DNA from: Microthyrium microscopicum
Lineage: Eukaryota > Ascomycota > Dothideomycetes > Microthyriales > Microthyriaceae
Direction of reading: 5' to 3'
Assembly: GCA_010405405.1 (NCBI GenBank)
Contig: MU004233.1
Span: 1,833,086-1,897,085, forward strand
Length of the DNA: 64,000 nt
The stretch's first letter is position 1. Every line of letters begins with the position of its first letter. A program made the position numbers and the translations under genes. Shown here one piece after another: positions 32,283 through 43,636 of the stretch. A model generated the notes under the pieces. That model saw only the letters and a list, made by a program, of their open reading frames with translations, was not told the origin of the DNA and searched no databases.

Positions 32283-35200
32283 ATGGGGAACTCGAATTCT
32301 GTTCCAGAAGGTCGCGAAGCTCGTCGTGAGGCCAAGTCCGCCAAACAGAGCAAAGAACACAGGAGAATTCAACTCAAGTCCACAACCATGAATCCAGCAG
32401 CTTCATGGGCTCAACCTTCGAGTATTCGTTCTCCTACCACAGATTCATTCCACACCGAGCCTAGTCCAAGGAATGATGACCAACTCGACCATTATTCTTA
32501 CGACGAACTGCTTCGCTTGCAGTTGCAAAGTACCTCCCAGGTTCACTTGTCCCCAGGCACAACTTTAACTCCCAGTCGATCACAAACGACACTTGGAATG
32601 AGTCCAAAAGCTATTGATATCCAATCTGCTCTCTCCATTCTCGAGGAGCTGAAGAAAACTGCTACTCCTGAAGAACTCGTTGCTTTACGTAAGAATTCAT
32701 CCTGTACATTGGCACGACCCAACGCTGACAATAACCACAGATAGAGCCCTGTTACCCACGCGCTCCGAGACCCCTACAATTGCAGAAATCAGACCATCGA
32801 TTGGTAACGTTGTTCGTTCAATTTCGACTGAAAACATTCCTGGTACGGCATCCCGAAAAATATCACACACCGCTCTGGTCGTCAAGAACGACTCGAGTCC
32901 AGCATGGGATCCTGAAATACTTGATGCATCACCGTTGGCCAAAATCGAAAAGTTAAATGATGAAAGTGGACATCTACCACCTCGTTCACAAACACCAGCT
33001 GAATTTGCCCATCTTGGAACTATGCAGCTCGGTACATTGTCAATTACCAATGGCGCTCCTATTTCTCCTGGACCAAGTCTAGTAGAAGCTGTTCGGCACA
33101 AACCCTCGAGGATATTAGTGAACGGGCAGTGGAAGGACGAGGAATATTTTACCGCCGAAGAATCAGGACCTGACACCGACCAAGAAGAAGAGCATAGAAA
33201 ACATAAACCCAGCCCCATAAATACCACATTCGGCCCTTTATTACAACCGACAACGTCTGGTGCTGAACAGCGAAGTGGTAGTCCCTTGAAAAGCGAGATC
33301 AGAACCTCAAGCTACGGATCATCCGTCGTAGAAACACCAGCTGTTGAGGAATCATCTGTTAAAGAGAAAAAGCTGCCAAAGGTCAAGTCACGAAACAGGC
33401 TTTCAAAAGCAGTGCCTGTGAAGAAACGCGCAAGCCGCCTCATAGACTTTGTACAAGATGAGCTACCTTACTCGGATGAAGAGGCCATGGCACCTCCCAG
33501 AGCTTCATTCCACTCGAGAAATCACTCTGAGCTGTCTGCAGAAGATTTGGCTATGGAATACCAGGCAGGTGAGTTTTGTTTGTTTCGTCAATTCGGTGAA
33601 ATGTTTTTGTTAATGTTCTTTAGGTCTGCCAGACAGTCCGTTTACCGGTGCCAGCCCGAATCCAAATGTTTCTCCACCTTTGGAACCAGTCAGCCTTGAT
33701 GAGGAATTTAGTGAAGACGTTCAGCTCAGCGAGGAACCACAGGAAGTGGACCCTCATGATGATCGTACCGGCTACCGAAGTGATTCTTGGTCTAAAACGA
33801 TTACTGCTCAAACAGCACTTGGTTCGCATCCCCCAGACTTATCGGAAATACCTGCTGTAAGGACTTTACCTCGCCTACCGAAACACAAGAGTGACTCGGG
33901 CTATTCATCAGCTACCGCAAGCTTCTACGCACCCGACGATAAGATTCACAGACCAAGTACTTCCAACGCCGCCAATCAGCGGTTTGAGCCATCAGTCTCT
34001 CCAGAACCCGCCATGCAAGATACGCAAGATGAAAACTGGCCTCTTTCATCTACTCACACGCCGCAACCTCAGACACCTGAAGACCCATATCAGACTCTGG
34101 AGACTTCCCCAACTTCTCCCGTTGAGTCTAACGTGCCCGAGATTAGCCCTTCGGCTTCGAGGCCAAGTCTACCAGATTCAAAGAAGAAATCTTGGATGGG
34201 ATCGAAACTACGTCTTTCTAGACTTATCTCTTCCGATGATGGGTCAACCAAATCCAAGGTTTCATTGGTCGAAACAGTGAATGAAGAACCAAGTAAAGAG
34301 CCAAAAACGCCAAAGAAGCTACAAAAGAGACGGCCATTCTCGACGCAGACTGCTCCTCCAGTCGACTTTTCAATCCCACGCGTTCCAAGTGCTATGGTCT
34401 TGAGGCTCACAGATCGCACGAACTCATTTGAGGATCGACCCAGTGAATCGGCTCGTGCTCAACCAATGCAACAACAGCGAACAGCTGATTCATTTGAGGA
34501 TCGACCTAGTCAATCGGCTCATCCACAACTAATGCAACAACAGCGAGCGGTTGAATTGTTTGATGAAAGGCCCAGACAAGTGCACCATCGTCAAAGCATG
34601 CAACCGCAGCCTGTTAAACCATTCCAGGGCCTATCAAATGAGATGGTTCGTCCACAAGTCAGACACGCTCAAAGCGATACTCGCCCAAAGACACATTCTG
34701 GAGGGCATCAAAAACGACGCAGCGACTTCATTCAGTACCGACAAAACTTACCAATGCGCGCTCTTGATTCTAATCAGCAATACCAGTATCAACACCAACA
34801 TCAAAACCAGAATCCTTCCCAACATTCTTCGCAGCTGGCAGTACCTGAACAACTATCTCGGCCAAGCTCTTCCGGTTCCTCTCAACGACGTATGTCATTT
34901 GGTCGATTTGGCTCTGGTAAACGACCAAAGTCCTTATACAGCCAGCATGCCGATCCAAACTCAGACGATGATTTGGACATCCAACTCTATCCCGCCTTGG
35001 GTTTAGATTTTGCTTCTGTTACGACTTCCATCGGCAAGGGACCGTACGATATGATTCCACAGAAGGACCAGCCTCAACGACAAAGTGTCCAGCGACGAGT
35101 CTCCTCAGGCGAGCGACCACCAATCCCTCCAACACCCAACAACCAGCCAAGTTTCCGTGGCAAAAATAGGCCACGGAGCTTTCACGGTCGCAGCGCTCAA

Positions 35201-35755
35201 CTCCCACGACTAGGCGAATCACAATTCGAAGGACCTTCCGAGCAACAACACAATCGCATGCAAGCGCGAGGCCGCCCAGGCCACTCACCCGATGGACGCC
35301 CTGCTCGACCCAAGAGCATGGGTGCTCCACGCCAGCGACCCTCATACTCGGAGCATGATCACCACCCGCTACCCCAACTCGCGCCAAAGCACTGGTCAGA
35401 ACACGATGATCAACCACTGCCGCAACTCGCACAGCAGAATGACTGGACGGAGCAAGAGCAGATCTGGCGTCAACGACGTGAAGGTGCCAACCGCGCGGCG
35501 CCTCGAAGCAATGGTGGCCCATATCCGATGATGAGCGCCAATTCCACGGGCATGCTGGACCTACCCACCATTCCCACGAAACCTCGCCATCGACCTGCCC
35601 TTCCCGGACGTCCAGTGAGCGAGATCGTACCGCATAGAAAGAGTCAGCCTGAACTGCGCACTCGATATTACGCTCAGCAGAGAATCAATCAGGTTCCTGT
35701 TCAGCATATGAATCCTCATATTGCAAAGAGGACGGAGTTTGTCAGTCAATACTAA
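32283..35755 (+). CDS. Large disordered protein with N-myristoylation signal
   Basis: Exons 32283-32688, 32741-33568 and 33624-35755 encode 1,121 residues. MGNSNS fits the N-myristoylation rule (Gly2, Ser6), suggesting membrane attachment. Residues 95-140 hold the only compact-looking helix (SALSILEELKKTATPEELVALHRALLP). The rest is Ser/Pro/Gln-rich and basic, with many RS, SP and RP motifs. A 22-residue tandem repeat ([SL]F-[ED]-[DE]-RP and MQQQR) lies near residues 679-744, and a shorter EHDxxPLPQLA repeat occurs near the C-terminal third. No enzymatic domain is recognised; scaffold or regulator of a surface process is a guess. It has orthologue-like character (long, intact, clean introns), so I treat it as real. 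Confidence 0.8.
34424..34621 (+). repeat. Three 66-bp in-frame tandem repeats
   Basis: Copies start at 34424, 34490 and 34556. The first two are near-identical (tcatttgaggatcgacc and acaacagcga shared), the third is more diverged. Each encodes 22 residues of the disordered protein. Confidence 0.85.
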
Positions 35756-36326
35756 ATCCTTTGCTCGACTTGGTTCTGCCAGCAGCTCTAAGATTTGGAG
35801 TGAAGTTGAGATAATATTTGGGAATCGTGCAAGTCCTTGCCAAAGTAGGCAGGAAGCTGGTCTGCCCTTTCCTTTTTCGCAAGGCCTGTTTTGACTCCAG
35901 CTCGATCTCGCCTTCAGCATTCTATATTATACCCTTTTGGATTTGATCTCTTTACCCTTTTTTGTACATATACTATCCTGCATCAGAGATCTTTGTATTT
36001 GATGGTTTTCTGATTCGATTCTGGCTTGCGGATAATACTCACCAACCGCACAAGAATAATGAGCATACGGCCTTGATGAGTTTAGCGGGCAAGGTACAAT
36101 AGAATAATGAGTTACTTCTTAGAGCGCATACGGCTCAGAAGAACTAAATAATAACAATATTATTGCGTTAGTCACCACATCGAGACGCTCCTGCAATTTA
36201 ACTATCATTCAACATTCACTTGAATCCTGTATAGGCCAAGAAGGGCGGGTAATGGAATTATGGCCATATTGTGAAAATTTATCGGACGTTGATAGTTCAC
36301 GAAAGACAGCTCAAGCTTTATTCCAT
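35756..36326. other. Intergenic, 0.57 kb
   Basis: 3' flanks of two convergent genes; nothing else seen. Confidence 0.4.
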
Positions 36327-37719
36327 TTACAAAAGTACCCAGCTCGCTAACAACAAAACCGAAGCGCCCACTAGCGACGCAGATAGCGAACCTGCTCCTG
36401 AGGCCATCGTTCCCTGTGGCATCATACCAGTCATAGTCATTCCTGGCATTCCAGTCATACCTGGCATACCCGGCATCATACCGCTCATTGTCCTACTTGG
36501 CGCCATACCCCCAAGCCCGGTAGCCATGGAAGTTGACATTACCATTGGCGCTGACATGGTCATTTTTGTTCCACCAGATGCCTATTTGCTCATTAGTAAA
36601 GGTTCGGCAGAGAATGGCGAAGGAAGTATATACCGAGGTTGAGGCTATAATCGAGCGAGAGACGGATTTTCCAACGCTCATAGGTAAGCTTGCCATAGAC
36701 GTGGCCATGGACCTGCAACTGTTTAGTATGGAAAGGCGTGAGTACAGATATGGAGGATGTTACATGGATCCCGGCATTTGCATTGATCGGGATGCCCCAG
36801 TCCCAGGCATTGAGGTCGCACTCAATGAGCCCGCTGAAGAAGTGGCCTCTGCAACTCCCAAGCCTATATTCGTTAGCTGATTAGTCTGCTTGAGAGCTGT
36901 GGCTACATACCAGTGGTCTGGGCGGGTTCCGGCTTCCCATCGAAAGCGGCCATTATGAACTTCGTCGACGCCTTCTGATACGGGGTCCCTACAAACTGAT
37001 TAGCATTCACCGACTCTTGAGCAACGCGTTTCACATACCGGGGTCGTTGTAGGTAAGATGCGGGCCTATCGAGTTTCCCCTCCCGCACACTGGATCCCCG
37101 ATCGCGCAGTTCTCGAATAGTTTGCTGTTCAGCATTGGAGGAAACGGAACTCCCCCCTTCTGTAGTCCAGGGTCGCCATACATGACCATGGCGAGGATTT
37201 TTTCCTGCTGGATTTCCGCCGGTATTTGTGCTGCGGCTCTATGAATGACGGCAGCGCCTTGTGAGTAGCCGACGAGAGCGAACTTTTGTTCGGGGCAGGC
37301 TTTATCTTGAGCGGTCAGACGCTTGACGATGTCCATGGCACCGGTTGCGACTGAGCTGTTAGAGCGGTCGGCTGGGTACTATGAGATTGTTAATGATTTG
37401 GATCCACTGGGTATTAGGATGTGGGACTGACTTGGACAGCATATCCTCGAGATCCTGGCATCAATTTTGTGATGTTTGCAACCAGTGGATCACCGACGAC
37501 GACACCGAATGGACCGGGTTCTGAAGTTCCTCGTGCTATAAAACCATTTTATCAATAATGAATCGAACAACATTGAGAGATTGTATACATACCAACTATG
37601 ACTTCAAAGTTACTGCATCCTCCTGGTGCTGGACCAAATGGAACTGGTACCTTTCCCAAATCATCAAAGTTTTGAGCCTGTACGGCAAGTGCCAGAAGTG
37701 GAATGCTAAGATACTTCAT
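36327..37719 (-). CDS. Cutinase with Met-rich, probably GPI-anchored C-terminus
   Basis: Seven exons on the minus strand (37593-37719, 37432-37535, 37039-37378, 36911-36988, 36764-36863, 36634-36712, 36327-36581) give 360 residues. A signal peptide ending near AVQAQ is followed by the cutinase core, an alpha/beta-hydrolase that cleaves cutin and other esters outside the cell. Ser116 lies in GYSQG; Asp172 and His184 complete the triad (CAIGDPVCGRG-x4-GPHLTY), bracketed by Cys168 and Cys175. After residue 216 comes a Ser/Thr/Gly/Met-rich linker across three exons with MPGM-type repeats. The gene ends in a hydrophobic tail (SASLVGASVLLLASWVLL) preceded by small residues, as in a GPI-attachment signal. 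The core exons are certain. The last three are supported by frame and GT-AG ends but could be spliced otherwise, giving a stop soon after residue 250. Confidence 0.83.
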
Positions 37720-38806
37720 TTTCAAGATTAAATAAATTGATAACGAAATGTAAGGAAGAGAAGTCTAGAATCAATCTAGAGTCTGAGCCTGCAGAGAATG
37801 AAATATCTCCAATGCCTGCAAGTGGAGTATCAAAGATAAAAGCAATGAAAAAGCCGAAGGACTATAACTCGTACTAGAGCCTCATAGTGGGAGAATATTC
37901 GATTTTCTATAGAACCAATCCATCAGCATTCTGGAAGTAGAGAGATGCATTTTGTTTATAGGTACATGAGGGGAATGTTTCTTCAAAATACGTCGTCTGG
38001 TTGGCTGGCTCTATAGGGTTTGACAGTTATGAATCTGTACATGCAGCATATGCTCTAATGGAAGCGTCCAGGACCAATAAAACAAAAGAGCAAGACAAAC
38101 CCCTGTTTTGTACCTCGAATATCCGAGAGAAGGATTTATCTTCCCAACTTGGTAATTTGGAGGTGGAATGGACATTTGTTCCATGTCATCTGCAGAATCC
38201 ATCACAAACGAAAAGACAGCCTTAGGGACTTTACCACACACCTCCAAATCCGAATTTAGAAGCTCTTGAGTAAGGACACTATGAATAGCGAAAGTAAGTC
38301 ACTTGGACGATTACAATTTCACTTGTGCTTACGTTTAACTCTTCAGCCTGGATTACGGGTTTCAACCTGCCCAGCACAGTCAATAATCAATTTTGCAACT
38401 TGCGCCGCTATGAACTACCATATAAGGAAACTGTTATCAATGGTCCAAGCAACCTAGGCGTCACCTACGCCGTTTCACTTGGGCCAGTCTGATGCTTGTA
38501 AACTTCTTGGTCCATCCCGTGTACAATAAGGCTGACCACAAGGCTGAGCAAGGGTAGCTCCCAAAATCGGCCCGAAAGTAGCCATCCACGTGATTCGGCT
38601 TCACTCCCTGTCCGCATATTTTTTTGGAAGGTGGGCAACTTTTTTTTTACAAACTCCATCCCACGCAGCTTTCCACCACCACCAACCAACCTCCATATCA
38701 GAAATCAGTAAGGGCGAAGCTCACGCTAAGGAACCCTTACGATTACATCCAGCTCTCATACCACCATCACCACCATCCATCCCTTTACTACGAACCATCT
38801 ATCAAA
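37720..38806. other. Divergent promoter region, cutinase/SNU13, 1.1 kb
   Basis: No gene recognised. The last 100 bp are a pyrimidine- and CCA-rich leader of SNU13. Confidence 0.5.
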
Positions 38807-39405
38807 ATGGCCCAAGAAGCTGCTGCCGCATGGCCCCTCGCCGACGACAAGCTCAGCCAAACGCTGCTTGATCTCGTACAGTAAGATCTACCACCACCCA
38901 GAGCTGGGGGTATTTGGCTAACATGTTATAGACAATCTTCGCATTACCATCAGCTCAAGAAGTAAGCTCCATTCCACGCGCGCGCGATATACCATCGTCA
39001 CAGAGCTATACTGACTGGATACAGGGGAGCCAACGAGTGCACCAAGACTTTGAACCGTGGTGTCAGTGAATTGATAATCATGGCCGCTGACACAGCACCT
39101 CTCGCGTAAGAACTTCAATATCTCTGTCGCGGAAATGTGAGCTGACGAGTGACAATAGTATTCTCCTTCATCTCCCACTTCTGTGCGAAGACAAGAACGT
39201 CCCATATGTCTTTGTGCCTAGCAAAGTCGCATTGGGTCGCGCATGCGGTGTTTCGCGCAGTGTCATTGCCGCGAGCATTACGACTAACGAGGTATGTGAT
39301 TATGCGCGCTGGGCAATATGACAAGAGCTAACTTGTTGCCAGACCTCCGAATTGATGAACCAGATCCAGGAGGCGAAGAACCAGGTTGAACGATTGATGA
39401 TCTAG
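38807..39405 (+). CDS. SNU13: SNU13/15.5K RNP protein (L7Ae family)
   Basis: Five exons (38807-38880, 38932-38961, 39025-39105, 39159-39291, 39343-39405) give 126 residues, the length of yeast Snu13. The sequence is conserved from end to end: [61 protein letters not shown]. It binds the K-turn of U4 snRNA and of box C/D snoRNAs and so serves both splicing and rRNA modification. One exon is only 30 bp; its frame and the QLKKGAN junction confirm it. Confidence 0.97.
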
Positions 39406-39630
39406 GCTTCCTACGCAGGCTGGGAATCATGGGATAGTCATAGGGCGGAGGGCTATTGGGTAGCAATGAAGTAGTCAGTACCGACTGTGGTAATGATGAA
39501 TTATAATGTTTAGAATTGTTGAAAATCACAATTCATTTTTGATCAAATCATGTGTGCAATGTCAGCCAGAGATGTTGTCTCATTATATGCATTTTCGCGT
39601 ATCAAAAGTGGTATCATAGAGTATATCTGC

Positions 39631-40994
39631 TCATATCTTCCTCCGCTTTGCAAGCAGTGACTTGTAAAAGCCCTTCTTCCCGCTTCTTTTCTTCGTCTGT
39701 AGTTCTTCATATTTGCGCTCAAACCGTCCCGTGTTCTTCTCCGCCTTCAGCGTCTCACCCACAAAGCTCTCGTTTCGATCCCGCTTCTTGATGCGCGCGC
39801 TGAAAAACTCTGTTGGTCCTTCCACTATCGTTCCAACCTGCGAATACTCCGGTATCTTGAATTTGCCCTGCTTCTTGTACATGCGCTTTGGATCCAGAAC
39901 AGCACGCATTGATAGAAGCTGCAAGTCGCGCTTGAGTTCAGGTGTGATTTTGGTGCGCGGTAGATCAAAGTGTGTTGACAAACCGGCAGGAGCTATGACG
40001 TGGATACAGTCAGTATTGGGAAGATGGAGTTCGAGTATGTGTTGTTGAGAGTGAAGTTGTGTCAGAGTAACTATGATTATAAAGCTCTCATTGGTCTGAC
40101 ATGAACCCAGAATGGGACAGAGGCCAGTCGAGCGAAAATTTGGGATAATACTTTCATCATAAAGGTACTATGGTGTAAGCAGGAAATGTACTAACCTTGC
40201 TTCTTCTTGGCCCGTTGGACGAGGACTGGTTCCTCAACTATGCGGCCTTTTTCTGCGAGTGCGCGCTCTTTGGGGTCGATCAATTCTTTGGCATTTGGTC
40301 GTGCAATCTTGGCTGAGCTGCGCATATATGGTTTTGGTAGACGTTTTTCTGCGGCCCGCTTGTCAACCACCATGGAATCCGGAGTGGTGGCGAAGCGTTG
40401 GAGGAGCTCTTGTTGTTCTAGGAGACGTTTTTCGGCTGCTAGGAATATGGCTTCAACACGATCGCCGGTAAGTTCTTCGTCAGAGTGGTCGTCAGGGTAT
40501 AGTTCACGCCAGGATTTGCAGTCTTCTGTGGAAGAGCCGCCATTGTTTCGGCTGTGAAGGATGTAGTGAGGTGTGTATATCGCTTCTGCGTATCCATCCT
40601 CGTGGTCAGAGTCTGGAGTGGATAATGCTTCATCGTAGGGGTCGAGTAACCAGAGATCGTCACTGCCGGTAGCAAGCAAATCCTCTTCACTTGAGTTACT
40701 AGTTTCTTCTGCTTCTTCAATATCATTGGGATAGTCGGTGGCTTCGTCTTCGAACGTGGCAGAATCGTAGCTTTGGTGCTTTTCAGTAGTACGTGAATGC
40801 GGCATGTTTTCGTTGAGGTCTGATTGTGGTTCGGAGCGATCTTCAGACGAGGTTGAGGAGTCTGTTAGGTATTCGATTGTAGGGGAAGGTGTAGGAGTAA
40901 AGACATGGGGTGGAGAGAGAGGTTGAATGGTCTGTGAAGAAGTTGAAGAATTAGAGGAGTCGTCTTTAATGGTAGACGAAGAATAAGCGGACAT
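39631..40994 (-). CDS. FCF2: FCF2-type pre-rRNA processing protein
   Basis: Exons 40196-40994 and 39631-39992 (minus) encode 386 residues. The C-terminal Fcf2 domain is clear: LPRTKITPELKRDLQLLSMR, LDPKRMYKK, VGTIVEGPTEFFSARI, a conserved KYEELQ, and a basic end. Residues 1-160 are acidic and Ser-rich. The middle holds MVVDKRAAEKRLPKPY, typical of filamentous-fungal orthologues. Yeast Fcf2 is a nucleolar factor needed for early 18S rRNA cleavage. The intron (203 bp) is longer than its neighbours; joining gives KKKQAPAGLSTHFDLPRT. The start MSAYSSST was used because the upstream open codons begin without ATG. It converges on SNU13, 225 bp away. Confidence 0.93.
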
Positions 40995-41594
40995 GGGTTT
41001 GAAAATCAGACACTGATAGCCAGTCTGCAATAAAGAAGTAAGGTAACTATTGTAGATGGGCTGAAAATTGCCGATTAGTGCGAGCGGCGGACTCGATTAA
41101 AGAAGGTAAAAGTGTGGGTTTGTTGGACGATGTTGACTCTTGAGGATGGGCAAAATTTAGAAAAATCTTTTTGCAGTGGGACGAGGCGAAGAGGTTGGTT
41201 GGAGCTTTGAATCTTGGCATCCCCATTTCCCCGCACTGCTGTTCGAGCCCTCGCTATTTTTAGTGACTGCGTGGCCACTACTTAGGGGCCCGGTAGCTAA
41301 TGTTAGCTGCAATGTCCCTAGACACCCACATTCTCAAGTCAGAGAGTACGGATATCCGTATCGGTGCGGTTCAAGGAGTATATCAGGCAGGAATGGGAGT
41401 CAATTCATCCATTCATGAATTATAAACGTAGCAAATCAACCTTCTGTATTTGCTGATAACTCGGCATCTCATTTGAAGTATCTGGAACCCACAGAAAGCA
41501 ACCTGAACGTCCCTTGCTAAATACACCCGCTTTGAAATGCCATTTTAATCGAAAAGAATCCGGATCAATCGTGAAATGCATCTCAGAGTCAAGA
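40995..41594. other. Intergenic, 0.6 kb
   Basis: Promoter of FCF2 and 3' flank of the protease gene; nothing else seen. Confidence 0.4.
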
Positions 41595-42522
41595 TCAGAG
41601 CCATCCACTTCGAGGCCGCTCCTTCAATACGTTCCGATCTCCTCTTTCAAGAGCTTCGGTTCGCTCCGCTTCGATTGCCTTGCGAATCTGTCGCCGATAT
41701 TGTTTGGCACTCATTTTCATGCCTTTGAGGCTCATGGAAACTTTGTGGGTGGCATCAATAGCCAGTAGGCGATGTTCAAGTAACTCCTCCATAAACGCAC
41801 ACACATACACTCCGCAGTCCCTACTGTTGTGCTGCTGTGGTACGTGTTGGATGTCAATGAATCGTAGAGGTTTACGAATTAGTCGGCTGAGGTTTCGGGT
41901 CAATTGGTCGGCAATGTGAGGGTGGTCTTGCATACTGTTGGCAATTAGCTTAATGAACGTAATATATGGAACGGATCTAGTCTTACGAGTTGTAGTGGAA
42001 TGCGACGCCATCGACAAGACTGACAACCAAGAGTGACCAATGTGTACCTTCCTCAGCATATTCTCCACCTGATGGATTAATCGGCAGAAACAGATGAGTG
42101 TAGCTCATGAACGACGGATCAACATTTTGATTGAGACCATGGGCCAAGAGTACTGCTTCTGTAGGTCGAACCAATTTGATATTTGTTCGTGGTGCAGGCT
42201 TCAGTAACCGACGTTCCAAGTCAAACTGCCAGAAGCTGATAACGTTGTCGGTCAACCAGCTGTTGTCTTCCACAGTTCTGAGGTCTTCAAGCATGAAGTT
42301 GGTGCCATTGGTGTCATTTGTACCGCCGTATCGAAACAGGGGTTTTCTTCGTTCTACGGAATCTTCGTCTGCCTCTGTAGAGGGCTGTGGGTGTGGTTAG
42401 GAAGGTTTTGTCTGAAGATGCAGGATGCTAGAATATGAACTTACAGTGCGGGGAGGAAAGCGACTTTCGATTTTAGCCTCAAGCAAGTCAACTTGTTCGC
42501 CAATGCGATCACGAAGTCCCAT
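41595..42522 (-). CDS. C48 (Ulp1-type) NEDD8-specific protease
   Basis: Exons 42445-42522, 41987-42384 and 41595-41934 (minus) give 271 residues. The pattern SWLTDNVISFW, THLFLPIN, GTHWSLLVVSLVDGVAFHY, PQQHNSRDCGVYVC matches the SENP8/DEN1 branch of Ulp1-like cysteine proteases, which trims NEDD8 and removes it from cullins. His141 and Cys199 are present, with Gln192/193 as the oxyanion residue. The position normally held by the catalytic Asp (HYDS) is Asn158 (HYNS), close to an intron junction whose frame is secure. The C-terminal 60 residues are basic and Arg/Glu-rich, beyond the usual domain. It diverges from BRN1. Confidence 0.88.
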
Positions 42523-43636
42523 TATTGCGGGGATGAATCGGGGAGAGGGATAGAGAGGGAGGGCTGATGGAGGGGTTTATGAAGGATGCAGCTGAGGCGA
42601 CCAGCTGGCAGCAGATTGCTTAACAGGAAAGAGCAGACGGTCGCGCTGTGATTTATTGTAGAAGATGATCCAAAGTGAGAAAGAAGGAGGTGGTGATCAA
42701 AATGTACAAAGGCAGTCGCAGCTGGCGGAGCGACAGGTGCGGGTCAGATTGTTGCTGCCACAGATGTAGGTGCGCTTCAAGTTGCCCGAGGTCGAAGTGT
42801 GAAGATGAGACAGATTGGGAGGCAGTGCTGCTTCGACTGAATCAAGACTGCGCACAAGGAAATATATCCTGAAATTGTTTTGTTGTAAATGAACAAAGAA
42901 ACAGAGTCTGTATATCCAGGGCCTAGATCTTACAAGTAGTAGAGGTACTTAAAAGGCCACATGATTAAAGTCAAGCAGGCTGCAAGCGAAGAAACTGTTA
43001 AAAAGTGACGATACGCAGACGCAGCTGCGCTAAACATGGCACCGTTTGCATGACGTACCAGTCAATTTATACATGACTATAGGCAGTTGCTAGATGAGAT
43101 TGAGCAGAATGGAAATGAAAAATAGTCAGCTTTAACTTGATTATCCCGCTGTGCACTATACACATTAAAGGGTTAGATGAAGAGCACTATTACTCGTGTT
43201 GATCTGAGCATAAAGTACTCTGCCATCTTAAACAAAAGGACATTGAGCGTCATGTTGTCATGTACGAGTCTAGATCCATATGTCTAGATCCAGTCAGTTT
43301 AGGTAGAGACTCCATAGATTTCGATTATGTAACCCACCAGCCATCATACTCAGCCACACAAGCTGCTAACGCCACGTTCGCGAGCAGGGATGCTACTTCA
43401 ACGTGCGCGACTAGTGCATCGCAACTGCTTTGTTTACTAACGACTAACGACTCCTCCAAAAGCCCTTGCCGTCAATTTAACCACCAAAAACTTCTACCAA
43501 CAAGTCCAACAACTGTCCATTCCTCGCAGTTCGGGCTGTATCTTTCTCTTGGAAGTCCCTACTACTAACCCAGCCGGCCTCTTCTTCGTGTTACACACGT
43601 CACCCCGACGACTCCCGACACTCCACAACCGCCGCA
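42523..43636. other. Divergent promoter region, protease/BRN1, 1.1 kb
   Basis: No gene recognised; the frame at 43260-43568 probably belongs to the BRN1 leader. Confidence 0.45.

Noticed and set aside
35019-35522. 167-codon minus-strand frame rich in Val/Ala
   Set aside because: Antisense of the disordered protein at 32283-35755.
36533-36880. 115-codon plus-strand frame
   Set aside because: Lies antisense over the cutinase 3' exons; no independent support.
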